Notes: generated by a model from the sequence alone, not told the origin. A stretch of 64,000 nt of DNA from an uncultured Bacteroidales bacterium (GCA_903911085.1 CAIWCC010000099.1:1-64000); one strand, 5' to 3'; positions 45,701 to 55,759 are shown, numbered from the stretch's first letter. Numbers and translations are program-made.

Positions 45701-47146
45701 TTATTTTGTATTCTTAATTACTTCAAGCCTTTGTTTAAGTTCTTCTACCTTTTTAGGGAACTTATTGTATAAATTGACTTTTTCGGATGGGTCATTTTTT
45801 ATATTATAAAGTTGTCCTGGCAATGAATCGGTAGCTGCACTCCATCCACCGCTGCCTTTTCCGTCCACAAACTTCCAATCGCCTTGCCGAATGGAAAACA
45901 TCCCAAAAATTCCATGATGAATGAGGTCTTTGCGCGTCGTTTCTGTCGATGATTTTCCTTTAAAAATGGACAACATGCTAAAACTATCTTCAGCAACTCC
46001 ATCATTTATTTTCTGCCCAGTAATTTCGGCGCAAGTAGCCGTGAAATCCGTTAGGCAAACTAAATCTTTGCTAACAGAAGCTTTTTTAATAACTTTTGGC
46101 CAACGCACTAAAAAGGGAACATGATGACCACCATCCCAAATATCAGATTTTTCGCCTTTGAAAATATAATTTGCCTGATGTTTTGGAAATGCTTTCAAAT
46201 CTTCGGGCTTCCAATCCGAACCATTATCGCTAGTAAAAATAATCAGGGTATTTTCACTATTACCAGTTTTTTCAACTGCATCCAAAATGCGCCCCACCAC
46301 ATCATCCACATGACAAACAAAATCGCCATACATACCTGCCCCCGATTTTCCTTTGAATTTCTCAGCTGGAAGCCATGGAGTGTGCGGTGCTGTTAATGGT
46401 AAATAAACAAAATAGGGTTTGTCTGATTTGTAATTTGCAATATAGTTTGCAGCTTTGTCGGCAATCTTATCCAAAGTGTTAGGAATAATAAAATCTTCCG
46501 AACACAAACCTTTACGCCAAAAATCGCCTCGAGCACCGTCGGCTCCTTCAACAATTTTTAAATTTGGATTTACCACTTTTCTATTTTCTATAAAAACATA
46601 GGGATCCATATCGAGCGAAGCGGGTATTATGTAACTGTAATCGAAGCCATGATCGTTTGGAGTATCGGATAATGGTGCCAAAAAATCAGTCGTATTCGCA
46701 TTGGTTAGGTCAGGATTTTTGGTATTGAGTGATTTCTCTCCACTTTTTCTGACCCAGCCTAAGCCTAAATGCCATTTGCCGAAAATTGCTGTTTGATAGC
46801 CAGATTGCTTTAAAACTGAAGCAACAGTATTGCGGTCTTTTTCAATCAAAGGTCGTGAATAACCACCTAAAACACCTTTTTTTAGCGATGACCGAAAGGC
46901 ATAACGGCCCGTAAGAATTCCATATCGTGTTGGTGTGCTTACTGATGAATTTGAATGCGCTTCGGTAAAATGCATTCCTTCAGCACACAACCTGTCCAGG
47001 TTTGGTGTGGGAATTTGTGAATTGGAATTTAAGCTTTTCAAATCACCATATCCCAAATCGTCTGCCAATACATAAATGATATTAGGTTTGTTTTGGGCCA
47101 TCAGTGAGCCTGAAAGTAGTAAACCTGAAAAAAGAATTTTATTCAT
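45701..47146 (-). CDS. Sulfatase, S1 type, with S-T-P-T-R active site
   Basis: 481 aa from ATG 47146 (a TTG six codons upstream was not used), signal peptide MNKILFSGLLLSGSLMAQ. Blocks: IIYVLADDLGYGDL, active-site S70-T-P-T-R followed by YGILTGRYAFR, FGKWHLGLGW, and IIFTSDNGSDW. The LADDLGYGD and KWHLGLG blocks are those of arylsulfatase A-like S1 enzymes. The fourth position of the signature is Thr rather than the usual Ser. It stands between the repeat element (downstream) and a hairpin-bearing gap of 180 bp (upstream), so it may be a single-gene unit. Confidence 0.93.
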   Translation of the reverse strand: MNKILFSGLLLSGSLMAQNKPNIIYVLADDLGYGDLKSLNSNSQIPTPNLDRLCAEGMHFTEAHSNSSVSTPTRYGILTGRYAFRSSLKKGVLGGYSRPLIEKDRNTVASVLKQSGYQTAIFGKWHLGLGWVRKSGEKSLNTKNPDLTNANTTDFLAPLSDTPNDHGFDYSYIIPASLDMDPYVFIENRKVVNPNLKIVEGADGARGDFWRKGLCSEDFIIPNTLDKIADKAANYIANYKSDKPYFVYLPLTAPHTPWLPAEKFKGKSGAGMYGDFVCHVDDVVGRILDAVEKTGNSENTLIIFTSDNGSDWKPEDLKAFPKHQANYIFKGEKSDIWDGGHHVPFLVRWPKVIKKASVSKDLVCLTDFTATCAEITGQKINDGVAEDSFSMLSIFKGKSSTETTRKDLIHHGIFGMFSIRQGDWKFVDGKGSGGWSAATDSLPGQLYNIKNDPSEKVNLYNKFPKKVEELKQRLEVIKNTK

Positions 47147-47237
47147 TTTGGTTGATTTTATCAATTACAAAATTGTTTTTTTTAATTTCTGGGTATTTCA
47201 TTGGCACTAAAATATTGATTGCGTTCGAAAACCCTTG

Positions 47238-47269
47238 TTCTATTCTCCTTTTTGAAAAGGAGAATAGAA
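47238..47269. repeat. Perfect 15-bp inverted repeat in the gap before the sulfatase
   Basis: TTCTATTCTCCTTTT (47238-47252) and AAAAGGAGAATAGAA (47255-47269) with a 2-nt centre. It could end transcription of the GH128-like gene upstream. However, no T-run follows on the minus strand, so it may instead be an interspersed palindrome. Confidence 0.6.
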
Positions 47270-47326
47270 AAGGAAAAAAATTGAAATTTGCTAACTAAAC
47301 AACTTCCTTTTTTTTACTAAGATAAA

Positions 47327-49516
47327 TTAGAGTTTTAATATTTTTAGAATGGGTAAACCTTCGCAACGCAGCATGTATAAACCTGCTTTAAGAGTTGAAA
47401 TATCTATTAATTTTCCGCAATATATTTTTTCAAGCATTAATTTACCATCAATGTTATATATTTTTAGGGTTCTTCCGTTTTCCAATCCATTTATTTGAAA
47501 TTCATTAAAAACTGGATTTGGAGAAATATTTAAACTTGGATTTTTTAATTCGTTAATTGCAGTTGGATTTGTTACAGTAATTTTAAACTCTGTAGCAATA
47601 GATTGTGTTGACAAATCCTTAGCCAATACTTTAACTAAGTATTCCCCTGGTTGAGCAAAGGTATAATCTCCATTATAATTTGTTGAAACAGTAGTATCTT
47701 TATTTACAATAATACTCCATTTGAAAAATGCAGCTTTATTTTGAGTGGTCAACTTAGTTCCAGAATACGAAATTTTATGTGGCGCAGGACCAATAGTTGG
47801 TGAAACTTTCAACTTAAACACTCCTATAGTTGGATTGGTATCAGGTATATTACTTTCGGCTAACTTTTTAGCTTTGGCTATTTTTGTTCTGTAAATAAGT
47901 GGATTTCCTCTACTTGGTAAAGCTTCAAAATCACGATATGCTATTCCTTTCGGAGCTAATATATTCAGATACGATTCGTAGAGTTGAAAATATGAATCGG
48001 TTGGAACTTCCACACTTTTAAATGTAAAAATGGCATAACGTTCCACCATGGGCGAAGCATCCATTTTTTCGGTATAATCTTTCGTTCCATTATAATAAGT
48101 CAATGCGTTATCAGTTGCATCAGTGTTCCAATTGGCTCCAAAGCTGTATTCAGTAACCCAAACAGGTATTTTGTATTTGTCATACAATGGTTTCACCACA
48201 TTATTGATATAACTAGTTCCGGTGATTTTACCGTAATTATGCAGCGAAAAATAATCGACCCGATAGCCACGAGCCACGACGCTATCCATAAATTCATACA
48301 ATAGCGTTTTGTCTAACAGTGATGGTGCTCCTAATCTTAATCCGGCTTCCTGAAGTTTTGGCCAGTTGGCTAAACATTCGGCAACAGTCATGTTGGACTG
48401 ATCGGTGTGGTCTGGTTCATTAAAGCCTAGTAAATGAGTTACATCCGACTGAGTTTTTAACGCATCTATTTTGTCAATAACGCCCCATTTCCCCCATTGC
48501 ATTGGCACAAATTCGCGATTGGGATATGATACTGATTCAGTTCCGCCCGATCCCCAATTGTAAAACCAGTTGTCGTAAAAATTTTCGGCATGATTACCGC
48601 CACCAACTCCTTTTTTTGTAAGCCAACGCCAAGGAGTGACACGAATCATTTTAAGTGTATTATTCTTGCCATTCAAATTGTTGTTTATAATCAAATCGCT
48701 GTCTTCGGCAATGTAAATTTTGCTAGAACCACTTCCGTTTTCACTTTCAGCTATGCAAGCCATATAACCTCTTTTGAGAATGAATGATGCTCCAGTATTA
48801 GTGCTGTTTACGCCAATATTTGCACCTGCATTATAGCTGACCCTGAAATACTTGCTAGTTCCCGTCAAATTTGTTCCTGAATACAAATACATAGCTTTGA
48901 ATGATGGAGGTTGTGGAATTACCACAGTACCTCCATAATATTCAACTATACGAATGCTGCTTGTAGCAATAGCAGCAAAACCATTAATTTTCAGCTGCTT
49001 GACATATTTTTCTGTAACTTGAGCGGGTGTAAGTTGGTGGAAAAATACCCAAGCTTCATCGCCAACCAAATTTATTACAGAATTTGTTGACAAAGGCGTA
49101 TTTTCGTATAAATGCAACTCCGATTTTCCTTTCACTATAATTGATGGAGCTGCAATTTTTCCGGTCATAATTATCGAACTGTCTAATGTAATTGAAGACG
49201 TTGATTCAAACCCACTTATCGATGTGTAATCTAATTGAACTTTCGCTTTTTTAAATATAATTGTTCCACTGCCTGCATTAAAATATCCCTCCACAGCCTG
49301 AGTAGAGCCGATATTTGTTGTTGCACCAAAAGTTACATTTCTATCAATAGGTTGAGATGAATAAAGTGATGTTGTAAGTGCATTTCCAGTTGTATCATCC
49401 TTCCAATTTCGAGCGTCGAACAACGACACATTATTGTAAATTCCTGTCCAACTAATGCTTTGAGCTATTGAACCGAATGATACAAGCAGGAAATATATTA
49501 ATAATTTAAATTTCAT
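47327..49516 (-). CDS. GH128-like glycoside hydrolase with N-terminal beta-rich domain and T9SS CTD
   Basis: 729 aa, signal peptide ending at GSIAQ. About 270 N-terminal residues are beta-rich (SISWTGIYNN, NWKDDTTGNA) and look like a coat or adhesin-type solenoid. The catalytic core (about 290-545) has HLLGFNEPDH with E367 and VWVTEYSFGANW with E456. This is the pair found in the glycosyl-hydrolase catalytic-core family (Pfam Glyco_hydro_cc, GH128-related beta-1,3-glucanases). Then come a PKD-like domain (about 575-660) and a CTD (from LNISPNPVFNEF). Whether it cleaves a beta-1,3-glucan or another backbone here is not clear. It starts 3 bp after the stop codon of 49520-51925, so the two are tightly coupled. 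Confidence 0.82.
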   Translation of the reverse strand: MKFKLLIYFLLVSFGSIAQSISWTGIYNNVSLFDARNWKDDTTGNALTTSLYSSQPIDRNVTFGATTNIGSTQAVEGYFNAGSGTIIFKKAKVQLDYTSISGFESTSSITLDSSIIMTGKIAAPSIIVKGKSELHLYENTPLSTNSVINLVGDEAWVFFHQLTPAQVTEKYVKQLKINGFAAIATSSIRIVEYYGGTVVIPQPPSFKAMYLYSGTNLTGTSKYFRVSYNAGANIGVNSTNTGASFILKRGYMACIAESENGSGSSKIYIAEDSDLIINNNLNGKNNTLKMIRVTPWRWLTKKGVGGGNHAENFYDNWFYNWGSGGTESVSYPNREFVPMQWGKWGVIDKIDALKTQSDVTHLLGFNEPDHTDQSNMTVAECLANWPKLQEAGLRLGAPSLLDKTLLYEFMDSVVARGYRVDYFSLHNYGKITGTSYINNVVKPLYDKYKIPVWVTEYSFGANWNTDATDNALTYYNGTKDYTEKMDASPMVERYAIFTFKSVEVPTDSYFQLYESYLNILAPKGIAYRDFEALPSRGNPLIYRTKIAKAKKLAESNIPDTNPTIGVFKLKVSPTIGPAPHKISYSGTKLTTQNKAAFFKWSIIVNKDTTVSTNYNGDYTFAQPGEYLVKVLAKDLSTQSIATEFKITVTNPTAINELKNPSLNISPNPVFNEFQINGLENGRTLKIYNIDGKLMLEKIYCGKLIDISTLKAGLYMLRCEGLPILKILKL

Positions 49517-49519
49517 TCC

Positions 49520-51925
49520 TTATCTAATAATTAGTTTTTGAGTTGCCATTTCGTTGTTTTTGCTAACTAATTGTAAGAAATAATTTCCAGACGCAATGTT
49601 TAGAGGAATTGTTATTTCAGTTTCGTTGTTGATTTTTTGAATGAAAAATTCTTGCCCCTTAGCATCTAATAATTTGATTTGATTAAATTTGCCAATTGGA
49701 ATGGTCAGTTGAACGAAATTGGATGCTGGATTTGGAAATAATTTAAACTCGTTTTTTTTTAAGCGATTATCTAACAGTTCGTTAGTTACTGCTTTAACCT
49801 CCAATGGAACCGTTTGAATTAGCGTTTTGCCATTTCTGTTTACAATGAATCGAATAGTTGTATTACCAGCTTTGAGAGCTTTTAAGTTTCCTTTATTGTC
49901 CAACTGAACAATGTTGCGGTTGTCGCTCACCACCATTGCATTTGCATTTTTGACATCTATTGCTTTCCCATTTGACATTGATGCCGAAAATGTATAATTT
50001 CCTGCTTCATTCACTTCCAATGGTGTTTTCGAAATTGATAATGTTGTGTTCAGTAAATTTACACACTGAATAGTAACTGTATCTTTCATGGTTATTCCCA
50101 AAACTGTTACTTCAACAGCTATTTTGGCTTCACCTTGCGATTTAATTATTATGCCCCCGAAACTATTGATTTCAGCAATAGTTGGTGTTAAATTTACATA
50201 GCTCTTTTGAATATATTTTGCTTCTGGTATAACATTCCCCGACATTAGAATTGAAACTTTTGTTCCTGTTGCTTCTCCCACTTCCACTTCCGATTGAAAA
50301 GATTGAAAATTTATACTTGTGAGTTTATATTCAATAACTTGTATGTCAATTGTATCTTTCAAAGTTACATCGTTGATATGCGCAATAACTTCAATTTTTG
50401 CATTTCCAGGTACAATGCCGGTTACCAATCCTGAAGGACTAATTGATACTATAGAATTGCCAAGTAAATTATAAACAATCTGATCTTGAGTAAAGCCAGC
50501 AGGTTGATTGTTAGACATTAAACCTGTTAAGTTTAGCTGCGAAGTCAATTTTTCTTTTATAGTTGCATTATCTATAGCAAGTTGAATGGAGGCTAATTTC
50601 ACATTTCCGTCAGTTATTTTGCTTTGTAAAAACTGATTATTGGCTTTGTCCAAGTTGTAATATGTTGTATCTATTGTGGCATAGTTTGGCGAACTAACCA
50701 AAGCCAAGTCTGTTTTCGAAATTGCTAAATTGATACGATCGACAGCATATTGCGGGTATTGGTTGGTGCTGTAACCTATTGAAGCACCAGCTACATTGTT
50801 TTTTGCTTGAGCAAGCAATGACGTTAAATCTGTTTTTAATATTGGAACAGATGAAGTGGGATTATATGCAACATACCTCGTTGTAATGTCGGCAGCATTG
50901 GTTTGAATCAATTTTCCGAATTGCATATAGGCTTTCCCTTCCAATTGTGTGAGTACAAAATCATCAAAATTTATGAGACAGAGGTTGTTCACATTGTTCA
51001 ACTGCATGATGGCTTCGTTGCAGTCGGAAGTAGTTGTAAAATCAAGAGAATATTGTGTGTAAAGTAATTTATTGACTGTGAGAGGCGTAGATATTAAACC
51101 ATTCATGTAAATACCACCAGACATGGCAAAGATTTTCGATGAGTCGGCAGCAACTTTTGCCCAAAAAGTAAGTCGATATTTTGAGTTTGGCTGTACGTTC
51201 ATGTACACTCTAAAAATTCCAGTATATTTATTTCTCCAACGCATGGAATATTTACCCGAATGAACATTGGCTGGTAACGAATCGATGTATGGTTTTGTCC
51301 AGTTCAAGCTTCCACCCCATATTGCAAAATCAATTGCTTTATTCTCGAACCCAGCATTTGGCAAAAAGTCGTTTCGATCGGTACTGACAGATGCAATTTT
51401 TACACTGTCTTTATAAATAGAAGCTGCAGTACCTTCTACACTCAAACGGTAATTAGCCAAGTTTGAATTGTCAATATTTTTTACTAATGTGTCTCCATTT
51501 ATCTGGTTTACTATACTTTGTCCAAGTACCGAAACAAAAACACGTTTTCCTGTTTTTGAACGTACATCCAGACCAAGTCCCCCAGTTGCCGATTTATTAG
51601 CCGATTGCACTTCAACCGAATAATTATCAGTAGTAGGATTAAACTGAGTATCGGGTAGGTTAAAGCCATAAATGCCGCCCAAACTTGAAGTAATAATGGA
51701 TAAACCATTACTTGTTATATCCACTTTTGTGTTCTCACTTTTTACAAAATAAGCTGACCATGAAGGCATTGCAAATGCAGGATTTAACTTTCCATCGTAA
51801 ATTATGTTTCCATAAAGCGATGTTTTAGGTGCTGAAGTAGTTAAATTGCGATTTTTTTGTTTTGCCGACAACGAAATCATTAAAGTTAATCCGATGATTA
51901 ACAGTATTGTAGTGCGGTTTTTCAT
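49520..51925 (-). CDS. Multi-domain secreted module protein (CBM-like, Ig-like) with T9SS CTD
   Basis: 801 aa from ATG 51925. The frame extends upstream only to a GTG inside the esterase stop region, and ATG 51925 starts a clean signal peptide (core TTILLIIGLTLMISLSA). Two N-terminal beta-sandwiches follow. The first (about 40-170) is LamG-like. The second (about 190-330: PNAGFENKAIDFAIWGGS, GKYSMRWRNKY, LINFDDFVLTQLEG) is CBM4/9-like. A helical spacer (about 370-460), bacterial Ig-like domains (about 460-700) and a CTD (KLFPNPASNFVQL) complete it. No catalytic motif was recognised. The first module resembles that of the protein at 62431-63894. Probably a glycan-binding or scaffold protein. 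Confidence 0.75.
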   Translation of the reverse strand: MKNRTTILLIIGLTLMISLSAKQKNRNLTTSAPKTSLYGNIIYDGKLNPAFAMPSWSAYFVKSENTKVDITSNGLSIITSSLGGIYGFNLPDTQFNPTTDNYSVEVQSANKSATGGLGLDVRSKTGKRVFVSVLGQSIVNQINGDTLVKNIDNSNLANYRLSVEGTAASIYKDSVKIASVSTDRNDFLPNAGFENKAIDFAIWGGSLNWTKPYIDSLPANVHSGKYSMRWRNKYTGIFRVYMNVQPNSKYRLTFWAKVAADSSKIFAMSGGIYMNGLISTPLTVNKLLYTQYSLDFTTTSDCNEAIMQLNNVNNLCLINFDDFVLTQLEGKAYMQFGKLIQTNAADITTRYVAYNPTSSVPILKTDLTSLLAQAKNNVAGASIGYSTNQYPQYAVDRINLAISKTDLALVSSPNYATIDTTYYNLDKANNQFLQSKITDGNVKLASIQLAIDNATIKEKLTSQLNLTGLMSNNQPAGFTQDQIVYNLLGNSIVSISPSGLVTGIVPGNAKIEVIAHINDVTLKDTIDIQVIEYKLTSINFQSFQSEVEVGEATGTKVSILMSGNVIPEAKYIQKSYVNLTPTIAEINSFGGIIIKSQGEAKIAVEVTVLGITMKDTVTIQCVNLLNTTLSISKTPLEVNEAGNYTFSASMSNGKAIDVKNANAMVVSDNRNIVQLDNKGNLKALKAGNTTIRFIVNRNGKTLIQTVPLEVKAVTNELLDNRLKKNEFKLFPNPASNFVQLTIPIGKFNQIKLLDAKGQEFFIQKINNETEITIPLNIASGNYFLQLVSKNNEMATQKLIIR

Positions 51926-52002
51926 ATCTTTATTTATTTCGATTGAATTGATGTAAAATTTTATTTTATAGAAGTTACGTTTTGTTCCTAAAGTGATATT
52001 CT

Positions 52003-53352
52003 TCACATTCTGAACGGTGTAACAGGATAATTATCAGTTGAGAACAAATTCGGTTCAGCGTAGTTTTTCCAAAAATAGCGGACTTTAACTGGCACCAATA
52101 CTTCGTCGGCCCACACCACAACTGTTGTACCTTCGATACGAGCTTTGGCTGGATAATATACATCATTTGCGCCGGCAATTTCGAAAAGTTCTGGTGAATC
52201 ACCTACAGAAATTTTGAATCCTTTTTCGGCAAAATTGAAAAAAACACGCATTGCATTTTCTTCTACTGTAGCGGTGCGGAATTGTGGACTATTGAATGTT
52301 GCCACTTTTCCATAAACGCGCGCCAAAGCCATATCACACAATCGTTCACCTACAGGTTTCTTGTTGAGTGGGTGTATATTAGCTTCGTCGCCCACATCAA
52401 CTGTGGTAACAAAACCAGCATTTGGGAGTGTTTCAGCAATTTGTTGTTGTATTTCTCTGAACTCACGCCATTCGCCTTGATAGTTTGGTAATTGAACCAG
52501 ATAAAATGGTAGCATAGGATTTTTAAAATCGTTACGCCAACCTGTAACCATGGCATTTATTATAGCGGAATAGGTTTCTTTACGTGCCACATTGTTTTCA
52601 CCTTGGTACCAAAGCATTCCGGAAACTTTATAGGGTAAAATAGGGTTAATCATACCCATGTATAAACAACCAGGAATACGCTCGGTAGTAGGTGGTGTAA
52701 ATGCATTACGTACACTTGCAGGCAATGTTGCAAAAACTGAAGGATTTGTCCATTCTTCGGCTGCTGTACCACCCTGATAAGCTCCAATCATACCAACTGG
52801 AACATTCAGAGATAGTTGCAACTTTCTTGCGAAAAAATAACCAACCATACTTACGGCTGAAATTTTATCAATAGAATCGCCATGAGCCCAAATTCCGTTT
52901 AGTGTATCCAATGGTACTGACGAATTGGTAACTTTTGTTCTAAAAAAACGCACATTGGCATTTTTGTAAGTAGTGGCATTATTTACTCCAAGCGGTAAAT
53001 TCATGTTAGACTGACCCGAACAAAACCAAACTTCTCCAATTAGTACTTCGTGAATTACAGAATCGTTAACATGAATGGTATAAGGTGTAAAGCTGCCTTC
53101 TGGAGTGGTGAGGTAAGCTATAAATTTTCCATTTGTATCAGCTACCGTTTTTACGGGTGCATTATTCCAACTTCCAGTTATTGTTACTTGTGTTCCTGGA
53201 ACTGTTTTTCCCCAAATTGGTGTCTCGGTTTCTCGCTGTAATACCATACCGTCGCTGAAAAGTTTCGATAGTTCTATTGTTTGTGCCGAAACTGATAAAC
53301 ATGTTGCTAATAAACATAAAAGCAACATTTTAGTTGATTTGTGATTCTTCAT
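52003..53352 (-). CDS. Sialate O-acetylesterase-like SGNH esterase
   Basis: 449 aa from ATG 53352, signal peptide ending at VSAQ (longer in-frame starts give no signal peptide). It shows the family architecture: an N-terminal beta-sandwich (SDGMVLQRETETPIWG). The SGNH core follows, with VWFCSGQSNM (catalytic S115), the oxyanion region MLWYQGENN, and NIHPLNKKPVGERL (catalytic H326, preceded by D321). These esterases (SASA/CE20-type) remove O-acetyl groups from sialic acid or from other glycans. It heads the minus-strand run; a -7 box lies at 53429-53436. In this locus it may deacetylate the fucan or glycoprotein glycans to let the fucosidases act. Confidence 0.9.
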   Translation of the reverse strand: MKNHKSTKMLLLCLLATCLSVSAQTIELSKLFSDGMVLQRETETPIWGKTVPGTQVTITGSWNNAPVKTVADTNGKFIAYLTTPEGSFTPYTIHVNDSVIHEVLIGEVWFCSGQSNMNLPLGVNNATTYKNANVRFFRTKVTNSSVPLDTLNGIWAHGDSIDKISAVSMVGYFFARKLQLSLNVPVGMIGAYQGGTAAEEWTNPSVFATLPASVRNAFTPPTTERIPGCLYMGMINPILPYKVSGMLWYQGENNVARKETYSAIINAMVTGWRNDFKNPMLPFYLVQLPNYQGEWREFREIQQQIAETLPNAGFVTTVDVGDEANIHPLNKKPVGERLCDMALARVYGKVATFNSPQFRTATVEENAMRVFFNFAEKGFKISVGDSPELFEIAGANDVYYPAKARIEGTTVVVWADEVLVPVKVRYFWKNYAEPNLFSTDNYPVTPFRM

Positions 53353-53428
53353 TTGTGTTGTTAATTTTTCTTTTTTCTTTGTTTGAAAAAAGAAGTGATA
53401 ATAATAGTTGTTTTGAATCGATATTTTA

Positions 53429-53436
53429 CAAAGATA
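53429..53436 (-). promoter_or_regulatory. Putative -7 box of the esterase unit
   Basis: TATCTTTG on the minus strand matches TAnnTTTG exactly, about 77 bp before ATG 53352. No -33 TTTG at the standard distance and no TACGAA/CCCCC repeat are seen upstream, so its control seems to differ from the five operator-bearing promoters. The 312-bp gap between 53353 and 53664 holds only this box and the terminator at 53589-53618. Confidence 0.4.
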
Positions 53437-53588
53437 GATGTTAGTTGTTTTTTTTAGGTTCAATCATTATTCAAAAAAGTCCAGTTAATGACCAAATATC
53501 CTAAATTACTACTGACAAGTTAGTTTTGCTTTTTTCTATTGAGTTTTTACTGCAAAATAATTGGTTTTTAATACTTTAATTTCTGAAT

Positions 53589-53618
53589 AAAAAATCCTCA
53601 ATTTCTTGAGGATTTTTT
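53589..53618 (-). terminator. Rho-independent terminator after the 657-aa protein gene
   Basis: Perfect 13-bp stem, 53589-53601 pairing with 53606-53618, with a TTTC loop. On the minus strand it ends in T6 directly after TTGAGGA. It lies 47 bp past the stop codon at 53665 and separates this gene from the esterase unit. Confidence 0.88.
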
Positions 53619-53664
53619 TATTTTTATCAATATGAAATTGTCGTATTAATAATGCTTGATAGTA

Positions 53665-55638
53665 CTAATTCTGATTAACAACTTTCTTTGTCCAATTTTT
53701 GGAGCCAGCTTCAATTTGAATAATATACAAACCATCAATTAAAAGCGGTATTTCCATTGAGCTGTTTTGTGCTACTTTATTAGCTACCAATCGTCCTAAT
53801 GAATTATAAACTCGAACTAAGGATTGAACAGATAAATTATTTAACTTCACAATTTTATTTGCAAATGAAATAACAGGTTCGTTCAATTGATTATTTGATG
53901 AAATAATGCTAGTGGTGATTGTAGGAGTGGCTTTAACTGGAATTTTTCTGGTCATGCTTGTGCTGCTAATAATCAGTGTATCAATAATTTCAGTAGTGGT
54001 GAAAGGTGCAGTGAATTTTACAGAGATACTTGTTCCCGCAGTTGCATCAACAAGTGAAACAGCAGCATTGGAAACTAAACTAAAATTTACTCCGTTTTTA
54101 AGCGACACAGACAAGTCACCAGCCAAATTGCAAGCTTGAATTGGAGTGTTGATGGTTAGTTCACTGCCTTGAACAACACTTCCAAAATTTATGGTTTTGC
54201 TTGAAGGTACGTTTAGTAAATCGGGTGTTAGTGAGTTGTTTACAACAATACTATCAATTAAAATATTGTTCAAACTTACTTTTAGTCCAGTAAAGGTCAA
54301 TTTACTGTTTGCGGTTCCTTTAAATGTTGGTGATGTAATTTTTACTAAAGCAGTGGTTGCTTGTTGGCCTTCACAAATTAATTCAGTACCATCCAAATAT
54401 ACTTTATAACGACCATCGGTATTTCCAGCTAAATTTCTTGTTTTGAAAGAAAATTTGAAAGGCTGACTTAAATCAATAGGCGGTGTAGTTAAAAATGCCG
54501 AATCGGAGGAAGTGTTTCCAATACAAACTGTACCAAGATTTGGTGACGATGCTTTAAATGAATAAATTTTATTTCCAGTCCAGCCAAGAACTTGTGAAAA
54601 TGCTGCATCTTCTGGGTTTAATGCAACTAAACCCGCCAAAGTAGTATTTGATGACGCAGCATCATAATTCGAAAAATCTTCGTGAAATAAATCACAAGTA
54701 GCTGTAAGGGGAATATCTACCGATGTTGCATTAACACTTTCGATATGCAAAGTGGTTGTCCGAGCTGACAATGAAGCTGTAGCATTTGCCGAAACTAAAA
54801 CTGTTTGTGATCCACCATTTAAAGTTGCTGCATCAATAGATGCTTTGTCAACTGAAAAATCAGATGCATTTCCACCAACAAATGAGAAATTGGTGGCATC
54901 CGTCATACTTGCTCCAGTTACAACAAAAGAAGTTGAAGCTGAATGACCTTTTGAAGTTTTGATTGTTAGACTTGTTTTGTCAGTTCCAAAAGCTGGACTA
55001 AATGAAACTGTACCATAAACTTCTATTTTGTCAATTGTAATTATATCTGCTGTGGTAGCTGTAGATGGTCCAAATGCCAAATACTGTGGAGTAGTATTTA
55101 TCACAGCTGGTATTGAAGGAGTCGGCATTTGATAAGTGTTAAATGTAGTAGTTCCAATGTTGCCAGTACTCACATATCCCGTATACATATTTGTTGGATA
55201 AGATGCCCCGTAATTTAATTGAATTTTTCCACTAGTAGTAGTTGTTGCCACACTTCTTTTAAATGTAACATCCACTCTGTTAACCTTAAATCCACTTGTT
55301 GCAGCATCTTTTGTAATAGAAAATTGCACTGCTTTTTTTGCAGCACCAGTATTTGCACTTGTTGACCAATTGCTTGTTAAAAGTGCATCGCCAGAATATG
55401 AGGCTGATATTGCATTTGAAGGTATGTTTCCAACCCCAATTATTATTTCTGAAAAAGTAATACCAGAAGATACACTTGTTGGTTTTGTTTGGTCAGTTCC
55501 AGTTGTAAATTCATACTGACCAAGTAGAATATCAACGGCAAATAATGAAGGTGTAAGAAAAAATGATACTGCAAAAATTACTGAAGTAAGTTGAGCTCTA
55601 AGGCTCAATGATTTGAAAAGCGTAGTTTGTTTTTTCAT
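53665..55638 (-). CDS. Secreted multi-domain adhesin-like protein with T9SS CTD
   Basis: 657 aa, signal peptide ending at PSLFA. A beta-sandwich (about 35-212: ILLGQYEFTTG, TIDKIEVYGTV) is followed by an Ig-like domain (about 218-315). A second sandwich follows (about 317-470: CDLFHEDFSNYD, YKVYLDGTELICEG, NNILIDSIVVNN), then another Ig-like domain (about 475-575) and a CTD. No catalytic motif was recognised. The whole is collinear with the first 590 or so residues of the next gene upstream (55808-59926). A strong terminator between the two genes suggests its own, unidentified promoter. The role is likely binding of the glycan or of a surface. Confidence 0.75.
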   Translation of the reverse strand: MKKQTTLFKSLSLRAQLTSVIFAVSFFLTPSLFAVDILLGQYEFTTGTDQTKPTSVSSGITFSEIIIGVGNIPSNAISASYSGDALLTSNWSTSANTGAAKKAVQFSITKDAATSGFKVNRVDVTFKRSVATTTTSGKIQLNYGASYPTNMYTGYVSTGNIGTTTFNTYQMPTPSIPAVINTTPQYLAFGPSTATTADIITIDKIEVYGTVSFSPAFGTDKTSLTIKTSKGHSASTSFVVTGASMTDATNFSFVGGNASDFSVDKASIDAATLNGGSQTVLVSANATASLSARTTTLHIESVNATSVDIPLTATCDLFHEDFSNYDAASSNTTLAGLVALNPEDAAFSQVLGWTGNKIYSFKASSPNLGTVCIGNTSSDSAFLTTPPIDLSQPFKFSFKTRNLAGNTDGRYKVYLDGTELICEGQQATTALVKITSPTFKGTANSKLTFTGLKVSLNNILIDSIVVNNSLTPDLLNVPSSKTINFGSVVQGSELTINTPIQACNLAGDLSVSLKNGVNFSLVSNAAVSLVDATAGTSISVKFTAPFTTTEIIDTLIISSTSMTRKIPVKATPTITTSIISSNNQLNEPVISFANKIVKLNNLSVQSLVRVYNSLGRLVANKVAQNSSMEIPLLIDGLYIIQIEAGSKNWTKKVVNQN

Positions 55639-55759
55639 GATTTTTTTTTAAAATTTAATATGTTAGTTTTAATATGTTTATAGCTAAATTCAAGTTGTAA
55701 ATGCAATTTTATTGTTTGTCTGTTTGAAATTATTAAGAAATTTTATCTCCCAAAAAATG

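Noticed and set aside
52007-52202. Upstream start for the 801-aa module protein at GTG 52006
   Set aside because: It would overlap the esterase stop codon and bury the clear signal peptide that begins at ATG 51925.
53437-53475. Operator copy upstream of the esterase unit
   Set aside because: At the required 37-bp distance from the -7 box the sequence is TGAATAATGATTGAACC, which lacks the TACG and CCCCC cores; similarity is no better than chance.
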